From assembly GCA_002633005.1 (NCBI GenBank), contig NMRA01000369.1, positions 3,483 to 67,482 on the forward strand: a stretch of 64,000 bases of DNA, given 5' to 3'. This DNA comes from Phoronis australis (taxonomy: Eukaryota; Phoronida; Phoronidae). The stretch's first letter is position 1, and every line of letters begins with the position of its first letter. The notes under the pieces were generated by a model. It was not told the origin of the DNA and made no database searches. It was given only the letters and a program-made list of their open reading frames with translations. The position numbers and the translations under genes are program-made. Positions 42,542 through 56,300 of the stretch are shown here, one piece after another.

Positions 42542-45074
42542 CAGAAAACTGGTCGAGCCCGAAGGCGGATCAGTTGCTCGCTGACGTACAGACTCATTTA
42601 CCCTCGACCATAGATTCAAGTATAGAAAGTTTAACGGAAGCCATTAAATTATGTGCTGCGGACATGTTAAAACCAAAAGTGAATAAATCTTATAACCCAG
42701 TTAGTTTTCCCAAATGGTTTGACGCTGATCGTGGGGAAATGAAATCTATTGTTAGGCAAAAATTAAGTAATTTTAGATTCTGTATTGGAACACTGAGAGA
42801 AAACATTTGCCGAACTATATATGTACAAGCTAGAGGGCATTATGGAAATTTACAAACAGTGAAACAGATAAAGTGTAACAGAAAACATTACAAAAATTTG
42901 AAATCAGCTGTGGAGAGTAAAGACAGTAAAAAATTCTGGCGCACATTTAATATTAAGAAGAAAGGTATATCGAGGAATATTAAACCGGAGGAATGGATAA
43001 ATTATTTCAGCTCTCTGTTTGAAGGTCGTTATTTTGTTTCTAATCCGGAGTTTGCTGAATTTCATGCTTATATTGAGAACTCCAAGTAATGCAACTGTTG
43101 ATATGGAGCTGGACGCTGAGATCACAAAAGACGAAATTATACAAACCATCGGTAGTATGAAAGACGGAACTTCGCCAGGATGTGATAAAATTAGCATTGA
43201 GTTCTACAAGTATGCTGATAAAAAATTGGTAGATTCGCTGTTCCATCTATACAACTACTTTTTTAAAAATGGTGTGGTTCCCAAAGAATGGACAAAATCC
43301 ATTATAGTACCGATATTTAAGGGCGGCGTTAAATTTCCTGAAAATTTCAGAGGAATTTCCCTCATGCAAGTAACAACCAAAATATTCGAAAAAATATTGT
43401 GCCAGCGACTTCAAAAATGGTCGGAAAGAGAAAACGTAATTAGTATGTCTCAAGCTGCGTTTAGGAAGGGCACAATACGGTGGATCACATGTTTGCTTTA
43501 TATACGTTAACAATTAATTAGTTGACACGAGAGAAAGGTAGATTCTATTGTGCTTTCGTGGATTTTAAAGCAGCTTATGACAGTATATATAGAAACGCAT
43601 TATATTTTGAATTAAAGAACAATCGTATAGAAGGTAAGATGTATAAGATAATCAAAGCAATGTTCGCTGAAGTAAAAGCTGGCGTAAGATTGAATAACGG
43701 GAGCTACACGGAGTTCTTTGATTGTCATAATGGTCTGAAACAAGGCTCTTAGCTATCACCGCTTTTGTTTATTTCATTTATAACGATCTCGAGCAAGAAT
43801 TAGAATCCGGTGGAGATGAAAAAAATTCCATGGGATCAGCTGAATTATTGCATCTGCTGTTTGCTGATGATTTGGTTTTATTTTCTTATAGTGTTAAAGG
43901 ACTGCAGAAAAAAATTGAACATTTTATATGAGTATTGTCAGAAATGGAAATTGATTGTTAACATGTCGAAGACTAAGATAATTGTTTTCAAAAAGGGTGG
44001 AATGTTACGATCGTATAAAAAATGGACGTATGATGGAAATACTGTTAGTATTGTAAATGCATATACATGTTTAGGATTAATGTTTAATGCGAAAGGTTCG
44101 TGGTCTTGCGCACAGAAAACTCTATCATTACAGGCTACTAAGGCAGTGAATTTAATGAGGAAAAATGTCAATGGTTTTAATGCACTCCCTGTTAAAGTTA
44201 GTTTGGAATTATTCGATTGATAAATATTGCCGATACTTCATTAAAGCTGTGAGATCTGAGGTTTTAGTGATTGCGGATGTATTGAAATAGTCCACACAAA
44301 ATTTTGTAAAGAAATTTTAAATTTGCCTAGCACGACAATTTCATCGACTGTTAGGGGTGAGATGGGTCGTTACTCCTTGATTGCTTACCGACTTCCTAGA
44401 ATTATGAAATATTGGTTAAAACTATTAAAAACCGATGCCTCAAAAATTACATATCATTACTAAGAATGGCAGTACAATATGATGGAAAATGTTAATAAAC
44501 CGTGCTGGGTTAATAATGTTAAGAAATTGCTATTTCAATTTGGTTTTGGAGAAGCATGGTACAATCAGGGTGTAGGTTCCGAGACAAGCTTCATAACACT
44601 TTTTAAACAAAGATGCTAAGATATTGATCATTTGATCAGCAAAAATGGCAAGAAATTTTGAACAATTCGATTAAGCTGGAAACTTACAGAACTTTTAAGT
44701 TAAATATATATTTTGAAAACTATTTAGATGTAATTGACAATGTAAATGTTAGATCTGATATGATAAGATTAAGATGTTCAGTGCATGCACTAATGATTGA
44801 AAAGGATACACACTTGAAACTTAGCAGACCATAAAGATTATGCTCTCTCTGTGTTAAGATATATGTCGAGTTAGAATATCATTTTGTTACCGAATGTCCA
44901 TTCTACGATGACCTTAGGAAACGGTATTTGCCTGCATGGAACTACAACAATCCCAATGTTACAAAATTCAACAGACTCATGACTATGGAGGAAAGAGATC
45001 TTATATGGTCAACATGTAAATATGTTCATTTCGCATTCAAGCGAAGAAGAACTCTTTTTATTTCTATTGTTTGA
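42537..45074 (+). pseudogene. Decayed LINE, linker to C-terminus (copy 2)
   Basis: In order: pre-RT linker (42537-43089; LPSTIDSSIESLTEAIKLC and WRTFNIKKKG); RT start (DEIIQTIGSMKDGTSPGCDK; PKEWTKSIIVPIFKGG; FRGISLMQVTTKIFEKILCQ); RT middle at 43522-43752 (GRFYCAFVDFKAAYDSI, GLKQGS); a FADD catalytic box near 43860; thumb (NMSKTKIIVFKKGG, AYTCLGLMFNAKG); and a C-terminal zinc-like box CSLCVKIYVELEYHFVTECP near 44840-44900, ending at TGA 45072. At least four stops or frameshifts make it dead. The endonuclease part is missing or lies left of the inserted palindrome. Confidence 0.85.
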
Positions 45075-45146
45075 CACTTACCTTTATTGTATTTGATGAT
45101 TTGATTGTAACAAGGGTCGGAGGCCTAGTCATTGAATATATATACA

Positions 45147-45243
45147 TAGGTTATGCAACGTACGTGTTTGTACCAGTGGTTATTATACCACGAATCGAGA
45201 TATAATAACACACAGGTACAAACACATACTTTGTATAACCTAC
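45147..45243. repeat. Hairpin of about 97 bp next to the LINE 3' end
   Basis: ATAGGTTAT...GTGTTTGTACC...GGTTATTATA is mirrored by TATAATAAC...GGTACAAACAC...ATAACCTA. Either a tiny MITE or a stem-loop in the LINE 3' end. Confidence 0.65.
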
Positions 45244-47199
45244 TGTATTTATCCTATGCGCCCCACTGAGGATTCTTTAAAGAAGCGGGTTTACACAGAT
45301 TGCTCCGCTTGTTTTGGGTGTCGTTTGTCATCTTTTATCAATGATGATCGCAGATCGCGTGACACGTATACGTGTACGTAATTTTTTATGAATGAATTTT
45401 TGCAGCCTGCATGAAACGGCAGTCAAGTTGTAATTTACAGCAGCTACAGGTTTGGGGTGCATATCTGCTATTTTCGGTATTTTCGTTAGAGTTTGAGCTA
45501 AATCTATTTCTAAGTTAAAGTTTGCTTACATTTCTGACGATTCTTCTTGACTTCTTTGAGTAATATCTATGCAGGACACCCAGACGTTGTGGCTGATGCA
45601 CGTTCAGATGCTTCTTAAAAATGCTCTTGCGCGCGGTTATTATCATTTTTAGGTAGAAATTATTTCGAAATATATCGTAAAATTGACAAAAATACAGTGT
45701 TTACAGAAGTTGCAGTCTTGCGTTTGGGCACGACGTATTTTGATTGTTTTGAGAACGAATTTAAAAATTGACTCGTATTTGACCGTAAAGAATCTCAACT
45801 GGTGTAGTGCAATAGGTGACCAAATGGAGGCATGCATTTGTAAAGTATATTGCATTCATAATCCCAAATTTTTTGTGGCAAATTCGAGACTTTTTGTGAT
45901 TTAAGTGTTCTATTCAGGTGCAAAAGTTTACGATATGTTAAGAAACATTGTCAACGATATTTTCATTTCACTTTTTTGTTTAATTTTCAGAACTCATATC
46001 ATAGTATTGGCAAGTGAAAATATTGCGCACGGAGCTGAACCCAAAGTGATGCTATATATATAATCATGTTTCTATCAATTGTAGTGTATTGTGTTCTAAT
46101 AAGGAATTTTGGCATGAAAGAAGGCATCTGTGTTGAATACGGAAAATCCATATTCAACGTGCGTTGAATATGGAAAAGTAGTTCTTTCATATCAAACCTG
46201 ACAATACGACCCGTATTTCATGCCCATACTATCAAGTGGATTTTGGAGCCCCGAGGGTGATAATTCTACAAAATCCACGAAGTGAATCTATAAATTAAGG
46301 TTTAGCAACTATTATAGCTTACTACACATTTTATCACGCTTAGCTTCGACCGGGAAAATATCGTCTGCTAAAGTAGGTTACCACTAGTAACTGGCTATAA
46401 TGCTCAAGTCAAAGGATCCCGACGACACGATACCCACATTCAAATTGGAGAACGCGAGAGAAAAATTTCACTAAATTGTCGAGGAAAATACGGCCATGTA
46501 ATAAAGTATTTACCTCCCGCACTACTTCAACAGCGACCTCTGACATGGAAAGTTCAAAAGGTAGGTCAATGTCGACTCGACGTCTTCAGCCGGTTCGATC
46601 ATCAAACTTTCCGAATGTAGTTTAAAGTAATACAGTTGCAACAGTGTAACTAACACTCGACATGCAACCAGGCCCTAAGCGTAAAATCTGGAACAAAACT
46701 GTTAATTATATGACACTTTCTCTCACAATTTTCCATTGCTGAACATTATATCGTCTGCAACTCAGGCGCCGATTCCTAGGAAATTAAAATATCAAAGATT
46801 GTTGTTGTTTTAACTATTTCCAGGAGATGTTACAAGTTCATTGCTCAGTTGCCGTCGTTTTCATCTTTGCTACGTCTTTTCAAGAAATAAATTGTTACTT
46901 ATAAAACTTTCTTTTTCAAGAAAAAACTTACAACCTAACGCGCAAAGACATACATATAGGTTGTGATCCGCCATGTGAACAGTCTGGGTGAAGTATTTGA
47001 AAAATCTGCCAAAAAAGTAAGAAACTTAGGAATTAGATGCGCATGGGATAAATACAAGACGTACCTCGATTGTAGTGCATGAAGCAGTATCCCACTTGAC
47101 CTTATTCGGCGTATCGACCTCGAACTTCAGTCTCGGTCTATACGCGGAATAATGTCTCGTGGGATATTACTTCATGTACGCCACTCTCGGTACGTTTTG
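45244..47199. other. Intergenic, nothing recognised
   Basis: Short ORFs only. A small palindrome (TTGAATACGGAAAATCCATATTCAA-like, repeated as TTGAATATGG) lies at 46130-46175. Confidence 0.35.
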
Positions 47200-47202
47200 T
47201 GT

Positions 47203-47260
47203 ATATATATACACATACACATACACATACATATACATATATATATATATATATATATTC
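47203..47260. repeat. TA/CA microsatellite
   Basis: Pure runs of TATATA and ACACATACACATACATA, about 58 bp, immediately left of a transposon end. Confidence 0.85.
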
Positions 47261-47261
47261 A

Positions 47262-48508
47262 TAGGCGGATTTAAGGGGAGGCTTAGGGGACCCGCCCCCC
47301 CTTGGCTACCGCCAAAAAAATAAAACAGCAAGAGCGTAGGGAAATGTTGAGTTTATCAATTAACCCCGGTAATTAACATTTCGCGACTGAAACAGGATTT
47401 AAATGTGTGCAGTTTTAGTGTGTTTAGGGGGGGGGGCTAAGATCCAATTTCAAGTGTCAAATTCGGAACACGGCGCAATCGTAACGGAACTATGGCTAAG
47501 TGTAGGCTCTCCCGCTTTGATATTGAGAGACCTACTTGTTTATGGTCCAAAGCGTTTGCGCGCGAAACCTTCTTTTTGTAATGCTTATTACATGTTTTAT
47601 ATTTTGTGTTATCAATTCGTAATAAATTTGTTGTATTTAAAATAGTCTTCAATTGCCCAAAAGACCAAACCCGTTTTTGTCTTGGCAATAATGACGCGAT
47701 TGCTTTGGAAATCGTCTAAAGGTAAGGTTTGACAAAGAGAGAATTATGAGTTTCTGAGTGATTCACTAAGGCTTCGATTAAAATTGACATCTTACCAGCA
47801 GCTTCTGTTTTTCATCATCATTCAGATTCCATTTTCTTTAAAAATGAAGTAATTTTCTTCATTGCACAGTGGAGCACACGACGGAAACGGAGTCGTAGTG
47901 TCCAGCGCCACTGCCGGTCGCCTGGAATGTCGCGGGAGAGTCGATACTTAGCCATAGTTACGATTGCGCCGCTTTCCGAATTTGACACTTGAAATTGGAT
48001 TTGAGCCCCCCCCCACAACACTAAAACTGCACACATTTAAATCTTGTTTCAGCCGTATAATTTTAATTACCGGGGTTAATTAATAAACTCAACATTTCCC
48101 TACGCTCTTGCTGTTTTATTTTTTGCTGCAGCCACGGGGGCGTCCCCCCTAAATTTGCCAATGAAGCATTACAAAAAGAAGTAGGTTTCGCACGCAAACG
48201 CTGTGGACCATAAACAAATAGGCCTCTTAATATCATATTACGAGTTAAATCGTGCTGGTACAGTGGTAAAGCACTCGCGCTCTATCCGCAAGGTCGTTTG
48301 TTCGAGTCTGTGGTAATTGCAGTTTTTCAAGTTTGACACGTTCTCCGTGTTTTCTTCTTGGATAATACTTCAGGAATCAAGTAAAATCAGAAAAAAATTC
48401 CTGGGTGACCCCCCATTCGGTGCTTTGCGCATCTACAATTGGGCTTTGCGCAAATGTTTACAGACAAAATGTTGGCCCCCCCCTTGTGATATCCTAGATC
48501 CGCCACTG
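47262..48508. mobile_element. Compound inverted-repeat element related to 24840-25484
   Basis: Arms 47262-47515 and 47930-48165 are inverted copies (AAATAAAACAGCAAGAGCGTAGGGAAATGTTGAG, ATTAACCCCGGTAATTAA, GTGTGCAGTTTTAGTGT and TAAGTATCGACTCTCCCGC-like blocks). The piece 47520-47715 and the right part 48165-48508 match the 24840 element, including a tRNA-like segment (GGTACAGTGGTAAAGC...TTGTTCGAGTCTG near 48258-48312). The right end is CCTAGATCCGCCACTG. It reads as two related elements nested head to head. Confidence 0.65.
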
Positions 48509-50336
48509 TATGTATAGCCTATTTGTTCAAGCTAGATAAAAAAACGGTGACAAGTGGTTTCCTAGTATGAATTGATGGGAGTGTAGACCAAGTATTTCCG
48601 CATACCAGATCGGACAAATGAGAACGCGTCCGTGCTTAAGAATACAGCCCAGGACAGAAAAGTCAATACTGCGAAAGTCAGTTACAATATGTTGTTGCGA
48701 ATCACAGGAAACTTCACCTTTGTAGTACACTCGATTGACCATCGGTCGTCGAAAATTCCATATTTCCACCGTCGGGCAGCACCTTCTGTCCACCCCGGTC
48801 TCTGCAGTTTCCACCAAGGTTTCGAACACCATGTATGGTACACGAATCTGCATCATTATAATGTAAATAATAAGCATGCAGACGAAAACATGACAATGGG
48901 CAATGATGATGACGTGACATTTCAATTATTTATCAATGTTTGAATGTGAATTCATTTCTACTTTAATTTTATGGATTTGATGGGCAGGCCCAATACACAT
49001 AGAAATTTACATTAATGGACAAACAGCGCTGCAAACTGCATTAAGGTTGTCAATAAACAGCATATAAAAATATAAACTTGAACAATTTTTACTACTATAG
49101 ATAATGACATAACAAAAGTGTAAAAAACATCAAATTTTGGGAAAGGGTCCTGTTCATAAACCTCCAGTATGCCCATACAAACCTTTTGCTCTGGAGGTAT
49201 TATGCAACACATTAGACATTGAAGGAAATTGATATAGACGTGCCGTTTTGCAAAATACTCGAACAGAATATCCTGCACATGAAAGTACAACAAACTGATA
49301 TAAAGTCCTCTTTGTTTTTTTTCTAGCTTCAAGCGTTTAACTCAGTATTCCGAAGTACTCTAATTAGTACAAACTTCGTGAAGCAACGGAAAAGCGCTAA
49401 TTTAGGTGGCCAATGACAAATGTAGGTGTGTATATACTTTGAGGTATGTACATGTAACAAGAAGAGGGTTTATGTAACATAAAAATTGTTTTTGAAAATC
49501 TGACATGTGTGGAATTATTCCCCTTTCGTGTCCATAATAAACTATTCCATTACTTTGAACTGCCCCCGTAAAGATAAGTCAGAAAATTCGACCCAACTGT
49601 TATCTGAATAGGCGATGATAACCTTTCTTACGAGTTCTCTCGTTTCTAGTTGTCTAGATCTGTTGGAAAACTAGTCTCCCCTAGCGATAGACAGGTAGGC
49701 AAGGCAAATAACAACTGTGCGTGACGTCATTTCAAGCGTGATGTCACGACAAGCTTGAGCAGTCTAGCAGAACTAACTCTGAGTTTATGCGGAAGACAAG
49801 GTAAGCAAGCTTGTTCAGTTACACCATTTGCATCGTCTCTCGATTATCGGAGGAGTTTGGTCCTGAACTTTTCTGTAGAAGATGCACGACGGTCGACTTA
49901 CCCAAGGTACGTACACATTCCGTGTCACTGAGTCACACCAGTCTAATTGATAATTGCTGGGTTAAAGTGTAAAAGTTTAACAAAGTTATTGTGATTACCC
50001 CGCCTTGCATGGAGCCACACATGTTTTAAGTGAACGACTTCTAAACTGTCTAAAAATATACAGCAATGAAACCTCCGATATTTGTATGGATCCCAGTAAC
50101 CCCCTGACCCATTTCATATAGATGACCAAGTCAAAAACGATTTCCTAAATATGAACATATTGTAAATATAAATATAAACTGATTGTTAAGAAGATTAGAT
50201 ATTTCAGTTGTGACAGATACCTATTGTAGTGTGGAATTGCCAAAAACTTGGGTCCAAATGAATAGCTGACCCAACATTTCGGTTCTGCAAGACTATACTT
50301 CCAAATATACTATATTTGATACTACTGATATTTCAG
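48509..50336. other. Intergenic / possible 5' exon region of the mucin-like gene
   Basis: 48515-48550 (GCCTATTTGTTCAAGCTAGATAA, AAACGGTGA) repeats DNA at 41865-41895. Strong donors GACAAG/GTAAGC (49801) and CCCAAG/GTACGT (49907) could end untranslated first exons for the gene whose start codon is at 50351. No coding ORF is supported. Confidence 0.4.
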
Positions 50337-50383
50337 GGCACAGCTCAAACATGAACAAGGTCATATCAACAGTTCTCCTTCTA
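50337..50383 (+). CDS. Mucin-like gene, start-codon exon
   Basis: Acceptor ATATTTCAG at 50336 and donor GTAAGT at 50384, so a noncoding exon must precede it. Coding part 50351-50383 = 11 codons, the first half of a signal peptide. Confidence 0.58.
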
Positions 50384-53300
50384 GTAAGTAGTGTGTGGTT
50401 TGTATGAGGATCAAAAACAAGCTGTGCTATTTGAGCTCTCCACGTCACAGCACAGCCCCATGAATGTTGAATAAACCGTCGGTGTACGAGAGCACTAGGA
50501 AATAAAGAGATGACAAAACAAATGATATGTGCCAGAGTTCGTACGGTTGTACCGTTGCAAAGAGACAACCTCGAGAAATTCGTGAAGTACTGAATACTAA
50601 TTTCACATTTCGCCAGGATGTTCAAGCTTATTCATGGATCTTTACGAATTATTTTGAAATGTTGGTTATCAAACCTTTGCCACTTGCCGCAGAGCACTTT
50701 TTAAGAGCCAGGATGAACCCTTAATCCTCCTCAAAGCTCTTGCTATGCACTTAATAATTCCCAAAACTATTATTATTTAAAGATTCCTTACCATCAATAA
50801 GTTGGACAACGTAAAGGTGGTTCAGCTTTTTACGATAGTGGAGGTCCAAGTAAAACGACAGATGTCTTGAGAGAATTAAAGTTCTATTTCCCAACAACGA
50901 GTATAAAATCGATAGTCAAGCTTAGTGTCGCGATCTCTATTTAAAGAAATTAAATTTTTTTTCCAGTGGTTTTCATTTGCCATTGATCCGGAGCTAATCT
51001 CGGATCGCCTTTACACCACAAATCATGCCTTCCGCATTCTCGGAAAAACTAAAACAAGATTGAGACATTTGAATAGAGGCCGAGAGTCACCTCAACATAC
51101 GAAAAATAATTGTTGTCGGGGATTTTTTTCGCTTAAAGACCGTTTCTAATGGATTCTTATGCGAAATGTAGTAACGAATCTGGTAATATTTTCCAAGTCT
51201 AAGTTGTTCATGTGTTGTTTACCGGCTATGCTAGCATACAGGCTAGGTCTTGTCAATGCTACTGTTTGCAAGCTATGGTGCGTTTGGCTGGGTTGTTTGC
51301 GAAAGTTACGCATCGACGTTCCCCCATAGATGACCGTCGACACCCGGGGTGAATCTCTTATGGAGGTTCGGTGGTAATGTTGCTGCAATTTCCTAGACAA
51401 GCGTTCAATCGCGTGGTTTTGTGGTTCGGTTAACAGAACTGCTTTTTTGTTTTTGTTGAATAAAACTTGTCAGATAAATTTCTCCTCCATTTCTATTGAC
51501 TTGTAAGACAACCTCCATTGAATCGAGAGATGTTTGTACACCACGGAGCAGTTTTGGAATTTTCGTCTACGTAAGCTCCAAATTTTAGGACTAGTGACTA
51601 TGTTGTCCGCTATTATAGCTTATTTCAAACTTTAGGTCGTATACGCGTTCAAGCCAAAAACTACAACTCGCAAAATCTTCCCTCTTCCATGTTCAATGTT
51701 GTGCAGAACCCTAGACAAATTCCAAAGATGGCTAACTTCTTAACACCATATCTAAGAAATGGCTAATTAGATTCATACCTGGTTTATGCACTCTATGAAA
51801 ACAATGACTATTAGAGTTTATTTATACAAAAACTCACAAATTGTATGGAACGAAAATGAATTGATAATTTAGAAAAAATGTAACAGGTTTTTGAGATTTC
51901 GTCTTGAACATTTATATCAACTTAGAATTTGGTCATGATCTTGATTCCGTTGCCAACCATTGAGATGTACTAGTATGTCCCTTGAGATACACTAGTACAT
52001 CTCTTGAGATACACTAGTACATCCTTTGAGATACACTAGTGCTGTATATCCTTTAGACACTAGTTCATCTTTGAGATACATTCTTACATCTTTGAGATAC
52101 ATTAGTTCCTCCCTTAAGATACACTAGTATATCATGTGAAACACATTGAAATCTCTTGAGATACACAAGTATGCCCCTTGTGAGACACTTGACTGGTATG
52201 GGAAGTCTGTTATCCACAATTACAATTTCTCGTCTACGTGTTGCAATAGCTGGTCACGGCTTGTACAGTGTACCTTGATCCAGAGTTTCGAGGGTTGTCG
52301 AATGTAACAGATCGAGAGAAATATAGCTGTTGCAATGGTTTAACTAATCAGTGGAGGATTTAGCGGGGGGCCATGCCCCCCTAAAATTCTACCAGATATC
52401 ATTTGGCAGTTCGGGTGCGAATTGCTAACTAGTACATGCGCGCAACCAGTGAGGCTCGGGGGGGTGAAGAAACAATGCTTAGGCCCTGAAAAAAACCGCA
52501 TCTGCCGAAATTCTGGTTATTCCTGTGCCCTGGCCCCCCTGACTCAAAATCCTGGATCCGCCCCTGCTAATGACGTCGTACAAGTAGTTTATTTAGTATA
52601 CCGAAACATGGTTTACTAGCAAGATATTAAGTAAAGACCAATTACAAACTTCCAACTGAAATAGAGCAAGTTTGCGGTGGCAAACTCCGCGTTGTCCACT
52701 GCTTCATCATGCGTAATCAGGAATGCTGAATCGCTGTATTAAACAGACAAAAGAATGGACAACACCCATAAAACATGAATCAAAACATCAGTTTTTGAAA
52801 TATGATTTTTTCTGCATAAGTTTTGCATAAAATTCGGCACGTGCGCTCTTTCAGTAACAGTTTATAGCCTACCTAACGTTTTAATATACAGACAACAACA
52901 TGTGCACTGGGGCAGACGACTAATGTCACGAATATGACGTCACGTACAGTGTCGACAGAATTTTCCGCAGAGACGATGACTTCAGGAATGGAAACAACCA
53001 CGCCGCAAAGAATCGAATTTGGCACCACCAGCACACCACAGCCGTCGTTGAGGAGCATGTCTGCAACGGATCCATGTAATGTCGATTTCACCACAGACAG
53101 CCCCAATGACTTGAAAGCACAGATTGAAGCGGTAAGTCCGTAACTCGTTTCACAAGCATTTTCGCGTTAGGTAACGACTCTATAAATACAAGTGTGTGTG
53201 CAACTAGAAAACAGTTATAACGTCTCAAATGTCTTCTTTCTCCTCTCCAATCGATCATTACATTTGTTTGGCCTAAATTAATAACCCAAAAAGTAAATCT

Positions 53301-56300
53301 TGCCTCAGCATTCTTCTCTCTGAAGCAATAAATAAGAGTCCTTCTATCTGATGCAATAAATAAGAGTGTTTAATTTTGTTTGCACGTCCCTGTAGTCATA
53401 CATCCAATCTCGTAATTCAGTTACATCTTACTTTTGACATCTTTGTTTTTGCTTGAGTATAAGTTTCCGATCTATTTGCTGGGCTTTCAGTTAGAAAAGC
53501 CTACAATTAACTGTTGACGAGTAAAGAGTACACGTACAAACTCGCACTAGATTGGCCTTAGATATACTGGGGAACCCAATGTTCGTCCGCCTAAGCATAA
53601 AACCGACTTGCTGTTGTACTCACCGAATTATTCCACTTCAAAGTTATGATCTGAATAGGATTCGATTTAACTCTCACAGATATACCGCATTCATCGATTC
53701 GGAAGTTTTCTTTAATTTGTGCCGAGTTATTTCAAATATGCACCGCCTTCGGCAGCCATTTTATTGTGACACCTAAGTTCGTCATATGCTGCCCCCTTTT
53801 GTAAAAACTGAGAAACATGCAGAAAAAGGCCAACGAAGTAATGAAAATTGCAACAGCCTGTTTTTATTGACATAAACTCGATTTGAAGCTTTGATGTTGA
53901 GCTCTGCACTGTGGTTTCCAATAAAAGCCAATTGGACAACATTTCAATGCAGTTTAATGGTGAATGCTGAGGCAAAAATGTTAAGAACCCAGCGTATCGC
54001 ATTTGTCTGCGGATTTTTCCTTTGGCCTTCTAGATCCTACTAGTGCCTGGGACAAACAGATACATTGCATAAACAAACCCTGGATCATGTTTTGTGTCCC
54101 GTCGGAAGAAAATTTAAATTCGAAAACATCTTCTGAAAACGCACAAAAAAGTGTATTAGTAAAATCTACTGATTTTTAAGTGGTTTTAAAAAACAATCGG
54201 TAAACTCACCGATTTTTGTCTCATTACTTTGATACGTGTCTCTTCCGATAAGTTAGTACCTAACGTGCACACGAGCACCCCAAATTGGAACGCTAAGTCC
54301 CGCGTGGTTGCGCTGCACGCGAAACAAGATGGCGGACGAACTTTGGAGCCTGACGAAAATAGGTAACCGGACTATACAAGCTACAAATTCGACAATTCTA
54401 ACAGATTTGTTTGATATACCCATCTGAGTAAAATGATAGTGTACTTGAATACAATCAAAGCATGTTGACTGTGCCTGAAGTTACCTTCCTGGAGACAATG
54501 CTGGTAATTTTGGCAATTCTCTACATGTATGAACGGTGTTTTAAACCTTTTAGTCGAAAAATGACATTAATGAAAATAACAATTATTCAAACATGAAATG
54601 TGACGTTGTGAGCAAGTGGCACAATGCAAACTCTGTATATCTAATCGGCTGTATCGTTTTTCTTTAAGTTTTACTACCTATTTCTTGCATTGTTGCTCAG
54701 GCCAAATGGCATATTTTAGTGGACAATACAGGGGATCTGACTTAGTATAGTATTGACGGTCATCCCGGCACAGTGATAAAGGCAGGATTCAACTAAAAGC
54801 AATTATTCGCTGTGTCAAAGAATGAATATTATGGTTCTTGGTTGGCAGTCTTTCTTTACAATAAACTCATCTAAAACGTGGGTCCTGCTTGCCCGTTTAA
54901 CAGACTTGGTAAAGAGTTTTCAAAATTGGCTTCAAACGGTTAAATGGCCTTATAATGTTTTAGACAGCTGATGGGAAGCTCGTGGTTGAAATCTGTTAAT
55001 ACGCCAAAACCGTGTTCTGGGACTTTTTAATAAAAAATTCGAAAACGAGGAATCTTATGTTTGAAAAATTTCAAGTGAAAGACTGAGCCTTTTTGTAGGC
55101 AGACCATCTCGTTTTTTCTAGAATTGCTCGGAAAATTACAAAAATACAATCCACCAAAATCTGTTGGATCCAGATTATGAGATGGAAATAAACAGGTACA
55201 GGACTTGCTAATCAGACTGTAGGCAAGTTTCCGGAGCTGTGAAAGAGACAGTTCAGTTTTCCTCCTCACTAAATAAATGCATCTGTGTAACGAAAATGCA
55301 CTGATACCAGTAGATTTTCAGGCACATTCAAACATTGCAGCATCTCCTAGTGGCTTTTTAGGGACAGAGCGTTTTCTAATGCTATCTAGAGAACTTGACA
55401 AATTGACGGATTTTAATGAAACTTTAAACAGAAGTTCGTAACGGCATTGTTCCAGCACCAGTCGATTTTTGAGCAATTTTGATTACTGCAGCTGCTCCTA
55501 ATGCCCATTTTGCTGGGTTGTCCTGTTGTTCAATTGTCTGTGCGAAATCTTAAAAAAACACCAAGTTGTCTTTTGGTGAAATTTGGCACAAGGGTATAGC
55601 GCATTGCATTGTACTTAGTGCGGAGCATACCACTTTTCTATCTTACCTTCTCCTGGGGCCGCGCGGCTAGAATTTTCAGTATCTTGGGGGGAATTGTTTC
55701 CGAATAATATATAAAGAACTGATTGACCTACTTCAGACACTTTATCTTGCTGTTCTGTTGCTCAGTTGTCTGACACAAGTCGATTTTTGAGCGAATTTGG
55801 CCTCTACCGCAAACTGTAGTGGCAATCCTGGTCTTGACTTGGACTTTTAAATATTTTTTGGGAAGAAAATCATTTCTGTATGATATTTATAAAAGCTAGT
55901 GACGGATATAAATGAAACCTTGACAAAGGGGTATATTTATGTGGCGGCAATGTGCTTGAACCAGCCAATTGCGGGCGCATTTGAATACTGCAGCACCACC
56001 TAGCGGCCGTTCTACTTAGGAGATCAGAGCAGTTACCAGTTTGGAACAGATGCCATCATGTCATTTTGAGCTCTCTATGTATCTGCCGAACCTCATGATT
56101 GTTCTCTATGAACGGAAGTATATTTCACTTCTTTTGCGCAAATGTTTTTTATTTAAAGTTACTTTTAAACGGTGGCTAAGATACTAATACTTTTTCTCTG
56201 TTCAGACTATTGCAGCTACCCTGTGGGATCCACTTGTTGTCTCCTTGACAATGTTTTGTGTTGTTGTTGTTAAGAGTTTTCCCAAATCATTTTACACTTG

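Noticed and set aside
48527-48943. Overlapping ORFs of 132 (minus) and 103 (plus) codons
   Set aside because: Neither has domain features, and the left edge is repeat shared with 41865; open by chance.
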